The translations under genes were made by a program, and so were the position numbers. Below are positions 40,674 through 49,129 of a stretch of 64,000 nt of DNA, one piece after another. This DNA is from Gemmatimonadota bacterium (GTDB lineage Bacteria; Gemmatimonadota; Gemmatimonadetes; Gemmatimonadales; Gemmatimonadaceae). The notes below the pieces were generated by a model, which was not told the origin of the DNA, ran no database searches, and worked only from the letters and a program-made list of their open reading frames with translations. Every line of letters starts with the position of its first letter. The first letter of the stretch is position 1. The stretch covers positions 124,001-188,000 of the forward strand of contig JAQBPX010000014.1 of NCBI GenBank assembly GCA_028287305.1, read 5' to 3'.

Positions 40674-40991
40674 TCAGCGGGGTGGTTGCCGCATCCTCGC
40701 GCGCAGCGACCTGTCCTCTTCCATCATGATGCGCAGCTTTGCAAAGCGCTCCATCGTGCTCGCAGGGAGCTCGAGGCGAGGCCCGGGCTTCACTCTATAG
40801 AGCTTCCCCTTCTCGAGCACCATGATCGCGGTATCACGCTTCGTGGACTTGTCGGAATGGGCGATCATGAACGTGGTGTCGCCGCTGTAGATCGTATGCA
40901 TGGTAGGCGTAAAGTCGTACTCGACCCGGCCACGCTGCTGGACTGAGGCGAGCGCTGTGAGCACCAGCGCGAGCGGCAGGGCGGGCTTCAT
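40674..40991 (-). CDS. Small secreted hypothetical protein
   Basis: Predicted 105 aa from ATG 40991. A short N-terminal hydrophobic stretch (MKPALPLALVLTALASV) suggests a signal peptide. The mature part is a small beta-rich domain (RVEYDFTPTMHTIYSGDTTFMIAHSD, RDTAIMVLEKGKLYRVKPG) ending in a helical EED/Arg segment. Copy 5 of the repeated element lies 61 nt upstream on the same strand. The gene lies between the ADOP remnant and the metallopeptidase gene. Function unknown. Confidence 0.6.
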   Translation of the reverse strand: MKPALPLALVLTALASVQQRGRVEYDFTPTMHTIYSGDTTFMIAHSDKSTKRDTAIMVLEKGKLYRVKPGPRLELPASTMERFAKLRIMMEEDRSLRARMRQPPR

Positions 40992-41052
40992 ACGCTGCTC
41001 CTGAGAGTGTTCGTAGGCGACGTTATCGAGTCCGGGTCGCCGCCGCCAGCGA

Positions 41053-41069
41053 ATTGAGACGCTGCGTGA
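41053..41069 (-). promoter_or_regulatory. Copy 5 of the ACGyAGCGTCTCA element (reverse strand)
   Basis: Read on the - strand the sequence is TCACGCAGCGTCTCAAT, 61 nt upstream of the - strand gene at 40991. Same relation to the gene as in the other copies. Confidence 0.4.
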
Positions 41070-41086
41070 GGGCAATCTTTGCTGAC

Positions 41087-41190
41087 TGCGGAGCGGCAGG
41101 CCCCTCGCTTCGCTCAGGACGACAGCTTGAACGGCAGGTCCCACGCTTCGCTCAGGAAGACTGCATTCGCTTCGCTCAGGACGACTGCTA
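41087..41190 (-). repeat. Cluster of three CTGAGCGAAGCGA-type dispersed repeats
   Basis: Three tandem degenerate copies with TCGCTTCGCTCAGGA cores, spaced about 35 bp apart. They belong to the same family as the copies at 45836, 59087, 63108 and 63307. The stop codon of the metallopeptidase gene lies at the edge of the cluster. Confidence 0.85.
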
Positions 41191-42501
41191 GGGCTTCCGC
41201 ACCACCCAGCTCCCCGGCCGCTTTGCATCCGCCGCCAAGATGTAACCTGACGCCAGTGTCAGCTTCCACCCATCCCCGCTCACCACTCTCGCCCCAGCCT
41301 CCGGCGCCAGGCCGCCCGCCCCCACGATCAGCGTCCGATAGTCATTCGCCACTAACGCCCCTTTCGCCGTCACCTCCAGCGACCCCCACGACGAGTTCAG
41401 GGTGCCTGTCGGATACACTGTGTTCCGCACATCGAACCCGACCAGTTCATTCGGATTGAAGCTCCGGCCAAGGAAGTCCTGCGTCAGCGTTAGCACCGGT
41501 CCCTCCACGAATCGGCGGCGATACTCCAGCATTTTCGGCCGCCTCACCGAATCGCGCTGCGATTCCTCCTGCGCCAGCGCCTCCACTCCATAGCGCGCTG
41601 CGCGTCGATCGGACTGCTTCGCCAGGTCCTTCGGTGACACGAAGCGAAGGCCGCTCGCCAGCAGTCGCGCAGGATCGCGCGTCGCGCGCACCTCAGCCCT
41701 CCATCCCGGGGCGAACTCGTCGAGCAGCACGCCCAGCGCCGGACCGGTCGCGTAGCCGAACGACCGCACGTAGCTCGCCTGCTTCTCGAATTCCCTCAGG
41801 TGTCGCGCCACCCTCGACGGCCCTTCTCCCGTCGCGTTCATCGCCAGTCGCTCACCGGTGTACTCGGCCAGCCCTTCCTGCATCTCGAGCGCTGACTCCA
41901 GCGAGTCGGCCAGGGGATAGATCAGCCGGCGCCGCGCGCGAAACGTAAGCGCGCTCACCACGTGCTCGCGTGCTGCCTCGCGACTGGCAGGGAGCGCCTC
42001 GAGCGCGGCTGTGAGTGCCCGTAGCTCGAGCCTGAACCAGGTGCGGCCATCGCGCTCGTCGAGCTGGTTGTTGGGAGGGTCCTGTCCCGCGAGGCCGAGC
42101 GAATCCTGCTCGCGATGAAAGACCTCGTGCATCAGCAGCGTCACGCGATCGAAGCGATCCGCCGGCAGCGGGACCATGATCATCGCCCAGCGGCGGCCGG
42201 CCCAGTCGAAGCTCGTGTTCGCCACGAACTGGCCTGCCGGGAGCGACGTGACCCATGCGTCGCCAAGTGGAAGGCGGTGCCGGTTACCGGCGCTGTCCGT
42301 CGCGATCACGAGTCGCGTTGCCGGATCAACCAGCGCGATCGGTCCGCAAAGCGAGCGTTCCCAGAGGTGGCCCGCGTCCAGCGCACACGCCGCACGCGCA
42401 TCGCGAAGGCCGCCAAGCGCGGAGGCGGTGTCGAGCTGCTGCGCCCGCGCAGCGTGGGCTGCCGCAAGCAGGATCACGAGCAGGCGAGTGAGCAGCTTCA
42501 A
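41188..42501 (-). CDS. Secreted zinc metallopeptidase-like protein
   Basis: Predicted 437 aa from TTG 42501, chosen because GGAGG lies 4 nt upstream and it yields a signal peptide (KLLTRLLVILLAAAHAARA). The motif LLMHEVFHREQDSLG contains HEVFH, a HExxH zinc-binding signature, and a second helix contains EMQEGLAEYTGERLA, whose Glu could be the third ligand (gluzincin-like). The C-terminal 130 residues are beta-rich (VGFDVRNTVYPTGTLNSSWGSLEV). Probably periplasmic. Substrate unknown. Confidence 0.75.
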   Translation of the reverse strand: MKLLTRLLVILLAAAHAARAQQLDTASALGGLRDARAACALDAGHLWERSLCGPIALVDPATRLVIATDSAGNRHRLPLGDAWVTSLPAGQFVANTSFDWAGRRWAMIMVPLPADRFDRVTLLMHEVFHREQDSLGLAGQDPPNNQLDERDGRTWFRLELRALTAALEALPASREAAREHVVSALTFRARRRLIYPLADSLESALEMQEGLAEYTGERLAMNATGEGPSRVARHLREFEKQASYVRSFGYATGPALGVLLDEFAPGWRAEVRATRDPARLLASGLRFVSPKDLAKQSDRRAARYGVEALAQEESQRDSVRRPKMLEYRRRFVEGPVLTLTQDFLGRSFNPNELVGFDVRNTVYPTGTLNSSWGSLEVTAKGALVANDYRTLIVGAGGLAPEAGARVVSGDGWKLTLASGYILAADAKRPGSWVVRKP

Positions 42502-42716
42502 GATGCCTCCAAGTGTGCATGTATCGGGTGGGGCCTCCGGCAATATTCGAAACGGCCATGGACGCCACAACCCCATGACCGGGGGACGCGAGCGGTTCTT
42601 CCCGTTCCCTTACACGAGCGTTCGACGCCGGTCATTGACACTCGCCGGCCACGCCCTAGCTTCGGGATAGACACTTAGTGTAGACTCTCAGGCTAGTCTC
42701 CCAATCCTGCCGCTCC

Positions 42717-43055
42717 ATGCCTCCCCTGACGATCCTCAAGGGCACCCTCGACGTCCTCGTCCTCAAGACCCTCACCTGGGGTCCCATGCACGGGTTCGAG
42801 ATCACCACCTGGCTCGAGGAGCAGACCCGCGAGGGGCTCGACATCGAGGACGCGGCCCTCTACCAGGCACTCCGGCGCCTGGAGGAGCGCGGCTTCCTCG
42901 AGGCTGAGCTCGGGCTCACCGAGAACAACCGCCGCGCGCGGTACTACAAGCTCACCACCACCGGCCGCGCGCACCTGCGCGCCGAGACCACGCGCTTCAC
43001 CCGCTACGCCGAGATGGTCCTCGCGGTGCTGGCCACGCCGGCCGCCCGCGCCTGA
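42717..43055 (+). CDS. PadR-family transcriptional regulator (ADOP partner)
   Basis: Predicted 112 aa. Typical PadR winged helix: LTILKGTLDVLVLKTLTWGPMHGFEI, DIEDAALYQALRRLEERGFLEAELG, ARYYKLTTTGRAHL. The length is standard. The last base of its stop is the first base of the permease start (43055). PadR proteins so placed are thought to control the adjacent permease gene. It is nearly identical to the pseudogene at 40158, where a Trp codon has become a stop. Confidence 0.95.
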   Translation: MPPLTILKGTLDVLVLKTLTWGPMHGFEITTWLEEQTREGLDIEDAALYQALRRLEERGFLEAELGLTENNRRARYYKLTTTGRAHLRAETTRFTRYAEMVLAVLATPAARA

Positions 43056-45718
43056 TGCTCCGCCCCGGCATCCGCCGACTCTTCGGCCTCGACCTCCCGC
43101 GCACCGACCGCATCGCCGCCGAGCTCCACGACGAGATGGAGCTCCACCTCGAGCTCCGTACGCAGCAGCTCATCGCACGTGGGCTCTCCCCTGCCGCGGC
43201 ACGCGCGCAGGCGCGCAGGCTATTTGGTGACAGCTCCGATGCCATTCGAGACATCGCCCAGCACGCCCGTCGCCGCGAGCGCACGATCAAGCGACGATTC
43301 ACGCTCGACTCCCTGGCGCAGGACGTCCGCTTCGCGCTCCGCACGCTCGGCCGCCAGAAGGCATGGACGGCCGTCGCCATCGTCACGCTCGCACTCGGCA
43401 TCGGCGCGAACACGGCCGTGTTCAGCGTGGTGAACGACCTGATCCTCGACCCGCTCCGCTACCCGCACGCCGACCGCCTCATCCTGCTGTCGCGCGCCAT
43501 CCCGGCGTCCGGCGTCACGGTCTCGCCCTCCGTCGAGTTGCTCGACGCATGGCGCGGCGCCCGCTCGCTCGAGGGGATCGAGGGCTACGCCAACAACGAC
43601 CTCACGCTGGCCGCGGGCGGCGACCCGCGCATCGTCCATGCGACGTCTGCGTCGCGCACCTTCCCGGCTTTCTCCGGCGCGCACCTGGTCACGGGGCGCT
43701 GGTTCAACGCTGATGAGGAACGCGCCGGCGCCGCACCGGTCGCGGTGCTCGGCGAACGCCTCTGGCGCGCGCAGTTCAACGGCGACGCATCGGTGCTCGG
43801 CCGCAGCATCACGATCGAGGGCAAGCCGACCACGGTGATCGGCGTGATGCAGGACGGCGTCCGCATGCCCTCCTGGGGCTCCGACCCCACCGACCTCTGG
43901 GTGCCCTTCACCCCCGCCGTGAAGTTCCTCGGCGGCCCCGCCGTCGCGCGGCTGCGCGCCGGCATGAGCGTGACGCAGGCGCAGCAGGAGCTCGCCTCCA
44001 TCGCCACGCGACTCGACGGCCCCGCGAACCCGGCGCGGCACTCGATGGTCTTCACGATCGCCGTCGCGCGACCCGGAATAGGGGCCGAGACCAGGCAGTC
44101 GGTGTTCATGCTCGCGGGGGCGGTGTGCCTGCTGCTGCTGATCGCCTGCGCGAACGTCGCGCACCTGCTGCTCGCCCGCGGCGCCACGCGCGAGCGCGAG
44201 CTGGCCGTGCGCGCCGCGCTCGGCGCCGGACGCGGGCGCATCATGCGCCAGCTGGTGACCGAGAGCATGATGCTCGCGCTCGCGGGGTGCGTCGCGGGTC
44301 TGCTGGTGGGCGTGGCGAGTCTGAGGGTTATCGTTGCCATGCGACCGCCGAACATGAGCACGCTCGCGAACGTCCACATCGACGCGCGCGTGTTGCTCGC
44401 GACAATGTGCGTCTCGCTCCTCACGGGGCTCGCGTTCGGGCTGGTGGCCGCGCTGCAGGGCAAGGGCGATCGCACCTTCTCGATCCTCCGCAGCTCGGTG
44501 GGCGGCAGCGAGGGCGCGGGACATCATCGCCTGCGCTCGCTGCTGGTGGTCACGGAGAGCGCGATGAGCGTGGTGCTGCTCGTGGGCGCCACGCTGCTCA
44601 TCCGCACGGTGATCAACCTGCGCGACATCGACCCGGGCTTCGACGCAAGGAACGTCTACGCGATGCCAGTGACGTTGCCGGAGGGGCGCTATCCGAGCGA
44701 GGCGTCGCGCGTCCAGTACGGTTCGCAGCTGCTCGAGCAGGCGAAGCGGATACCGGGCGTAAGCCAGGCTACCATCGCTTCGAGCGTGCCCACGAAGAGC
44801 GGACTGATGATCGCCGAGTGGATGGCCGATGGCGAGCAGTTGCCCGCGGCTGCGAAGGGCAACGGGTTCACGGCCATGAACCGGGTGCGCCCTGACTACT
44901 TCGCACTGATGCGCATGCCCCTCGTGGCGGGCCGAGGCTTCGATGCGGGATCGAGCCAGCGGAATGAGGTGGTGATCAGCCGCTCGCTGGCCAAGCAGCT
45001 GTTCAGGAATGCGCAGGCGGTGGGGCGAGGGTTCAGGGCGCGCGATGCGGGGCCGAGCCCGAGCGGGCCGCCGAAGTGGATGATCGTGTCGGGAGTGGTG
45101 GAAGACGCAAGCCTCTTCTCGCTCAGCGACCTGCGCAACAGCGCAGTGGTGTACTTCCCCGAGGAGCCCACGAAGTCGAGCGACTTCACGCTGGTGCTCA
45201 AGATGCGCGACGGTGCGCCACCGCTGACCGCGGCGCTGCGGAAGGTGTCGCTGGCGCTCGACCCGGCGATGTCGCCGCCGGCAGTGCTCAAGCTCACGGA
45301 GGAGCTGATGGGCACGATCGCGCAGCAACGCTTCATCATGACGCTGCTGACGTTGTTCGCGGTGCTGGCAGTGGTGCTCTCGGCGGTGGGTCTGTACGGC
45401 GTGATCGCCTACATGGTGAGCCGCAGCACGCGCGAGATCGGGATTCGCGTGGCGCTAGGCGCCGCGCGGCGGGATGTGGCGAGGCTGGTCACGCGCCAGG
45501 GGCTGATGCTGTCGGGGATCGGGCTGGCCATCGGACTGCTGGCGTCGCTCTGGGGAACGGCGCTGCTCAAGAAGGACCTGTACGGAGTGACGGCTACGGA
45601 TCCGTTGTCTTACGTGGTGGGGGCCATGGTGTTGCTGGTGCTGGCGGCGGCGGCTTGTGTGGCGCCCACGGTGAGGGCGTTGAGGATCGATCCGATGACG
45701 GCGATGCGGAGTGAGTAA
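43055..45718 (+). CDS. ADOP-type ABC permease (MacB/FtsX-like)
   Basis: Predicted 887 aa. A short N-terminal cytoplasmic part (LDLPRTDRIAAELHDEMELHLELR) precedes the first helix, with the family hallmark VTLALGIGANTAVFSVVNDLIL. A MacB periplasmic core domain, three helices around residue 350 (FMLAGAVCLLLLIACANVAHLLLA) and a second such core follow. The C-terminal FtsX block is clear (TLFAVLAVVLSAVGLYGVIAYMV, RDVARLVTRQGL). No ATPase is encoded alongside, as usual for acidobacterial-type duplicated orphan permeases. Substrate unknown. Translationally coupled to PadR. Confidence 0.95.
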   Translation: MLRPGIRRLFGLDLPRTDRIAAELHDEMELHLELRTQQLIARGLSPAAARAQARRLFGDSSDAIRDIAQHARRRERTIKRRFTLDSLAQDVRFALRTLGRQKAWTAVAIVTLALGIGANTAVFSVVNDLILDPLRYPHADRLILLSRAIPASGVTVSPSVELLDAWRGARSLEGIEGYANNDLTLAAGGDPRIVHATSASRTFPAFSGAHLVTGRWFNADEERAGAAPVAVLGERLWRAQFNGDASVLGRSITIEGKPTTVIGVMQDGVRMPSWGSDPTDLWVPFTPAVKFLGGPAVARLRAGMSVTQAQQELASIATRLDGPANPARHSMVFTIAVARPGIGAETRQSVFMLAGAVCLLLLIACANVAHLLLARGATRERELAVRAALGAGRGRIMRQLVTESMMLALAGCVAGLLVGVASLRVIVAMRPPNMSTLANVHIDARVLLATMCVSLLTGLAFGLVAALQGKGDRTFSILRSSVGGSEGAGHHRLRSLLVVTESAMSVVLLVGATLLIRTVINLRDIDPGFDARNVYAMPVTLPEGRYPSEASRVQYGSQLLEQAKRIPGVSQATIASSVPTKSGLMIAEWMADGEQLPAAAKGNGFTAMNRVRPDYFALMRMPLVAGRGFDAGSSQRNEVVISRSLAKQLFRNAQAVGRGFRARDAGPSPSGPPKWMIVSGVVEDASLFSLSDLRNSAVVYFPEEPTKSSDFTLVLKMRDGAPPLTAALRKVSLALDPAMSPPAVLKLTEELMGTIAQQRFIMTLLTLFAVLAVVLSAVGLYGVIAYMVSRSTREIGIRVALGAARRDVARLVTRQGLMLSGIGLAIGLLASLWGTALLKKDLYGVTATDPLSYVVGAMVLLVLAAAACVAPTVRALRIDPMTAMRSE

Positions 45719-45835
45719 TGCAGCTCGCCGTTCCCCGAAGCCTCAGCCCGACGCCGGCGTTACCGCAGCCCGAGGACCGTGGCCTCAGCCGGAAGCCCCA
45801 AGCCATTCGTTACTGACGCCCCGCAGAGACAAACT

Positions 45836-45900
45836 GCAGATCCTTCGCTTCGCTCAGGATGACAACTCTAGCGGCAGGCCCCTCGCGTCGCTCAGGTTGA
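45836..45900 (-). repeat. Two CTGAGCGAAGCGA-type dispersed repeats
   Basis: Two degenerate copies about 40 bp apart (TTCGCTTCGCTCAGGATGAC and CTCGCGTCGCTCAGGTTGAC) in the intergenic space between the permease and the multicopper oxidase. Same family as at 41087. Confidence 0.85.
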
Positions 45901-47787
45901 CTACCTGACGTGAATCACCTGCGTGGCGGCTAGCCTCCCTGTCCCCCTCCTCACGCAGAGCCTGAGGTCCCGCCCAGCTTCGGGCGTGAACACCACGTCG
46001 TACGTCTCGCCCATCGACACCGTCATCCTCTGCGAGACCGTACGCTGCTGGGCGAGCGGCCATGCCATTCCATCCTTGGCGACGATCGTCCACTTCACGG
46101 GAAGCGAGTCGGCGCCCTCCAGGCCTACGGTCGCCAGCGGGTTGCCGGGCGTGATGTTGATCAAACGCAGCCGCTGCGGCGTGCCCGCCTCAACTTCCAT
46201 CGGCTCGGGCTTGCGCGTGCCGTTCACGCCGAGGCCGATGTCGGACACGTTCGTGATCATGAGCACGTGGTCGTGCTTCGCGTCCCAGCTCTCACCGGGC
46301 GGCAGCACGATGAGCGGCCCGAACAACCCACCGCCACCCTGGCGCAGCTCCATGAAGTGGGTGTGATAGATGAAGGTGCCGGCGCGCGGCGCGGTGAAGC
46401 GGACGTCGAGCGAGTCGTGCGGCTTGATGGCGTGCGTGTTCGCGCCGGGAGTTCCGCCCAGTCCGACGACGCCGTCGTAGAGGCTCTCGAGCTCGATGCC
46501 GTGCCAATGGATGCTCGTCGCCTCGCTGCTGCCGTTCAACACGCGAATGCGCACGGGCTCACCCACGTGCAGCACGATCGGCGCGCCTGGTCCTGCGCGA
46601 CGTAGCGCCGGCGTCGTGACGCTCCCCTCAGTCACGCTCGGCGCGAAGTACCTGATCGTGTCCGCCGAGGTCGAGTCGTCGGGGATCGCCAGGCGCAGCG
46701 AGCGCGTGGCCACGGCTGTCGGCAGCTTCCACCCCCGGGGCGGCGGGACGGTGATGGCCATCATCAGGCCGCCCATGCCGGTTTCCACGTGCGTGTCCGG
46801 GTCGTGCATGTGGGCGCCATTGAGCTCGCCCTGCTGCATGACCTCGAATGCCGTGGAGTCGGCACTGTCGAACCCGATGTTCGGCGTGGTATGGAAGGTC
46901 AGGTGACAGTGAAAGAGCCAGGTGCCCGGGCGCTCGGGCATCCACGCCATGCGCATGGTGGTGCCCGGGAGCATCAGTTGCGTCACTACCGCGCGCTGCT
47001 TCTCCGGCGTGAAGCTCGTGTCCTGCCTGGCATCTCCGTATGCGAGAACCCGGAAATACGTCCCGTGCAGGTGCATGGGATGCGGGTCGTTGCTCGCGTT
47101 GAACACGCGAAAGTGCATCGAGTCGCCCACCGCGCCCGTGAGTCGCTGCGTGTGCGGCCACGGACGTCCGTTGATCACGTACATCTCGAGGTCTTGCGTC
47201 AGGGCCCCGGTCGAGTCCATCGAGTGGCTCGACAGGCTGATGAGGAGCACGTGCTCATTCACCGGCTTCGCGCCCGGCGCGTCGACGATGAATACCCCAG
47301 CGAAGTGCGCATCCATCTGGCGACGCGTAGCGAGCGTGTGGCCCGGCAGCATTCCGTAGTAGAGGTGATCGCCTGCGCGGTCGGCCACGAATCGCACGTC
47401 GCGCTGTGCACCAGGCGCGAGCACGAGCGAGTCGCCAGCGTGCGCGGCGTCGGCCAGGCCATGCACCACGATCGTGGTGTCGGCGCTGTTCGTGACGCTC
47501 GCATGCACGCGCGTACCGAGCGGCATGCGCAGCAGCGGCGAGGGAATCGTCGCCGGCTTGCCACGCTCGGCGAACGTGTACATGGGAGTGCCCGCGTGAG
47601 TGGGCCCGTTCGGGCGGAACATCCCCTTGCGAATCTCGAGCTGCAGCTCGAGGGTGCCTGACACGATGCGACCGGCTGGATGGTCGTTGTCGTGACTGGC
47701 GATGTCGGGGAGGGCGTTCGTTCGCGCGTGCGGCGCCGTAGAGCCGAGCAGGAGTGCTGCGAGGCTGACTGCCACGAGGTCTTTCAT
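45901..47787 (-). CDS. Multicopper oxidase with permuted copper-site order
   Basis: Predicted 628 aa with a signal peptide at the N-terminus. Cupredoxin domain 1 (about 40-175) lacks the copper motifs. Next come HPMHLHG (His236/239/241) and WLFHCHLTFH (His293, Cys294, His295, His299), which in laccases lie at the C-terminal end. The SIHWHG (His427/429) and YHTHF (His475/477) motifs, normally N-terminal, come last. All four histidine clusters are complete, so four coppers can be bound. Likely periplasmic oxidation of metal ions or phenols. Adjacent MFS exporter on the same strand. Confidence 0.9.
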   Translation of the reverse strand: MKDLVAVSLAALLLGSTAPHARTNALPDIASHDNDHPAGRIVSGTLELQLEIRKGMFRPNGPTHAGTPMYTFAERGKPATIPSPLLRMPLGTRVHASVTNSADTTIVVHGLADAAHAGDSLVLAPGAQRDVRFVADRAGDHLYYGMLPGHTLATRRQMDAHFAGVFIVDAPGAKPVNEHVLLISLSSHSMDSTGALTQDLEMYVINGRPWPHTQRLTGAVGDSMHFRVFNASNDPHPMHLHGTYFRVLAYGDARQDTSFTPEKQRAVVTQLMLPGTTMRMAWMPERPGTWLFHCHLTFHTTPNIGFDSADSTAFEVMQQGELNGAHMHDPDTHVETGMGGLMMAITVPPPRGWKLPTAVATRSLRLAIPDDSTSADTIRYFAPSVTEGSVTTPALRRAGPGAPIVLHVGEPVRIRVLNGSSEATSIHWHGIELESLYDGVVGLGGTPGANTHAIKPHDSLDVRFTAPRAGTFIYHTHFMELRQGGGGLFGPLIVLPPGESWDAKHDHVLMITNVSDIGLGVNGTRKPEPMEVEAGTPQRLRLINITPGNPLATVGLEGADSLPVKWTIVAKDGMAWPLAQQRTVSQRMTVSMGETYDVVFTPEAGRDLRLCVRRGTGRLAATQVIHVR

Positions 47788-47796
47788 GGGGCGAAG

Positions 47797-49059
47797 CTAT
47801 GGTCGAGCTGGCCTGGGCGCGAGGCTTTCGTGAGCGCTGCTGAAGGCGAGGCCGAGCGCGACGACGACCAGCGCAGCCGCGGCGGCGAAGGTGATGCGCA
47901 TGCCTGTTACTACGCTTGTAGCGGGAGCGCTCGAGATCTCGACCGCGCCCGACGCGCTCGCGAACACGGCGCCCATCACCGACGCACCGGCAATCAGGCC
48001 GAGGTTGCGCGACAGGCTGACCAGGCCGGAGACCAGGCCGCGCTCGTCGGACCGCGCACTCGCCATGATCGAGGTGTTGTTCGCCGCCTGGAAGAGGGCG
48101 TAGCTGGCGGTGATTGCGACGAGCGGGATCAGGTAGCCGGCGACGGTTGGGGTGGAGTTTGGCGCGGCGAGGGTAAGGCACCCAATCGTCATGCCGACAA
48201 GGCCGGCCCTGACCATGGCGGTGGCGCCGAGGCGATCCACCAGGCGACCGGCTGGGATGCCGGCCAAGGCCGCCGCGAGGGGACCCACCGACAGCGCGAG
48301 CCCCATGAGCGCCGGTTGCAGGCCAAGCGCTCGACTCAGGTAGAAGGGGCCGACGACCAGCGTGGACATGATCACCGTGGAGACGATGGCAGTCATGGCG
48401 AGTGCGGAGGCCAGCGTGGGGGCGCGCAGCATGGAGAGGCGAATGAACGGCGACGCGACCCGTGGCCGATCAGCCGGCAGGAACCGATGCGCGAGCACGA
48501 GGTTGAGGATCCCCAGCGGGACGTTCACCAGGAAGAGCGACCTCCAGCCCAGCGTGGCGATCATGACGCCGCCGAGCGATGGGCCGAGGGTGGTGCCGAT
48601 TGCGGACATGGTTCCGATTAGGCCCATGGCGCTGCCCGTGCGCGCCGCGGGCACGGTGTCGCTGACCATCGCGACCGTGAGCGAGAGCATGATCGCCGCG
48701 CCGAGGCCCTGCGCCGTGCGGGCGGCTACCAGGAGGGCGAGCGTGGGCGCGAGCCCGCAGAGGAGCGACGCGACCGTGAAGGTGGCGATGCCGGCCAGCA
48801 GCAGCCGGCGACGGCCGACCAGGTCGCCGAGCCGCCCCGCGAAGACGATCAGCGCGGTGATGGCGATGAGGTAGGCGAGGATGATCCACTGCGCCGAGTG
48901 GAAGCTCGCCGAGAACGCGCGCGCCAGCGTGGGCAGCGCGGCGTTGGCGATGCTGGTGTCGAGGGACGGCATCAGCATCGAGAGGCAGAGGCTGGCCAGT
49001 GCCAAGCGTTGGGAGGTGCGGTTATCGGGCATACGTGAGGATGGCTGCTTTCGTGGCAT
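47797..49059 (-). CDS. MFS transporter (drug:proton antiporter-like)
   Basis: Predicted 420 aa from ATG 49059 (ATG at 49032 is an alternative). LSMLMPSLDTSIANAALPTLAR is the familiar TMS1 motif with a membrane Asp, and FAGRLGDLVGRRRLLLAG is the loop 2-3 motif A of MFS carriers. Later GIPAGRLVDRLGA marks the second half. About 12-14 hydrophobic segments can be counted. It resembles EmrB/QacA-type exporters. It lies between a multicopper oxidase (9 nt downstream) and a divergent LysR regulator, so an efflux function under LysR control is likely. Confidence 0.9.
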   Translation of the reverse strand: MPRKQPSSRMPDNRTSQRLALASLCLSMLMPSLDTSIANAALPTLARAFSASFHSAQWIILAYLIAITALIVFAGRLGDLVGRRRLLLAGIATFTVASLLCGLAPTLALLVAARTAQGLGAAIMLSLTVAMVSDTVPAARTGSAMGLIGTMSAIGTTLGPSLGGVMIATLGWRSLFLVNVPLGILNLVLAHRFLPADRPRVASPFIRLSMLRAPTLASALAMTAIVSTVIMSTLVVGPFYLSRALGLQPALMGLALSVGPLAAALAGIPAGRLVDRLGATAMVRAGLVGMTIGCLTLAAPNSTPTVAGYLIPLVAITASYALFQAANNTSIMASARSDERGLVSGLVSLSRNLGLIAGASVMGAVFASASGAVEISSAPATSVVTGMRITFAAAAALVVVALGLAFSSAHESLAPRPARP

Positions 49060-49078
49060 GGCGACAGGCGCATGGACC

Positions 49079-49093
49079 GCACTGTATTAGTGC
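49079..49093. promoter_or_regulatory. Likely LysR-type operator
   Basis: GCACTGTATTAGTGC is a perfect 5+5 inverted repeat with a 5-nt centre, the usual T-N11-A-like layout for LysR proteins. It lies 20 nt from the MFS start and 36 nt from the LysR start, between the two divergent genes. Confidence 0.7.
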
Positions 49094-49129
49094 ATTTGAC
49101 GCCATGTGTCGTCTGCGCTATGATCGGGG

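Noticed and set aside
41087-41190. Tandem repeats as a CRISPR array
   Set aside because: Units are degenerate, spacers are not unique sequences of constant size, and the same unit is scattered across the right half. A dispersed palindromic repeat fits better.
43220-45328. Long - strand reading frame of 702 codons
   Set aside because: Lies wholly opposite the ADOP permease gene. Its Arg/His-rich composition is typical of an antisense shadow in high-GC DNA.
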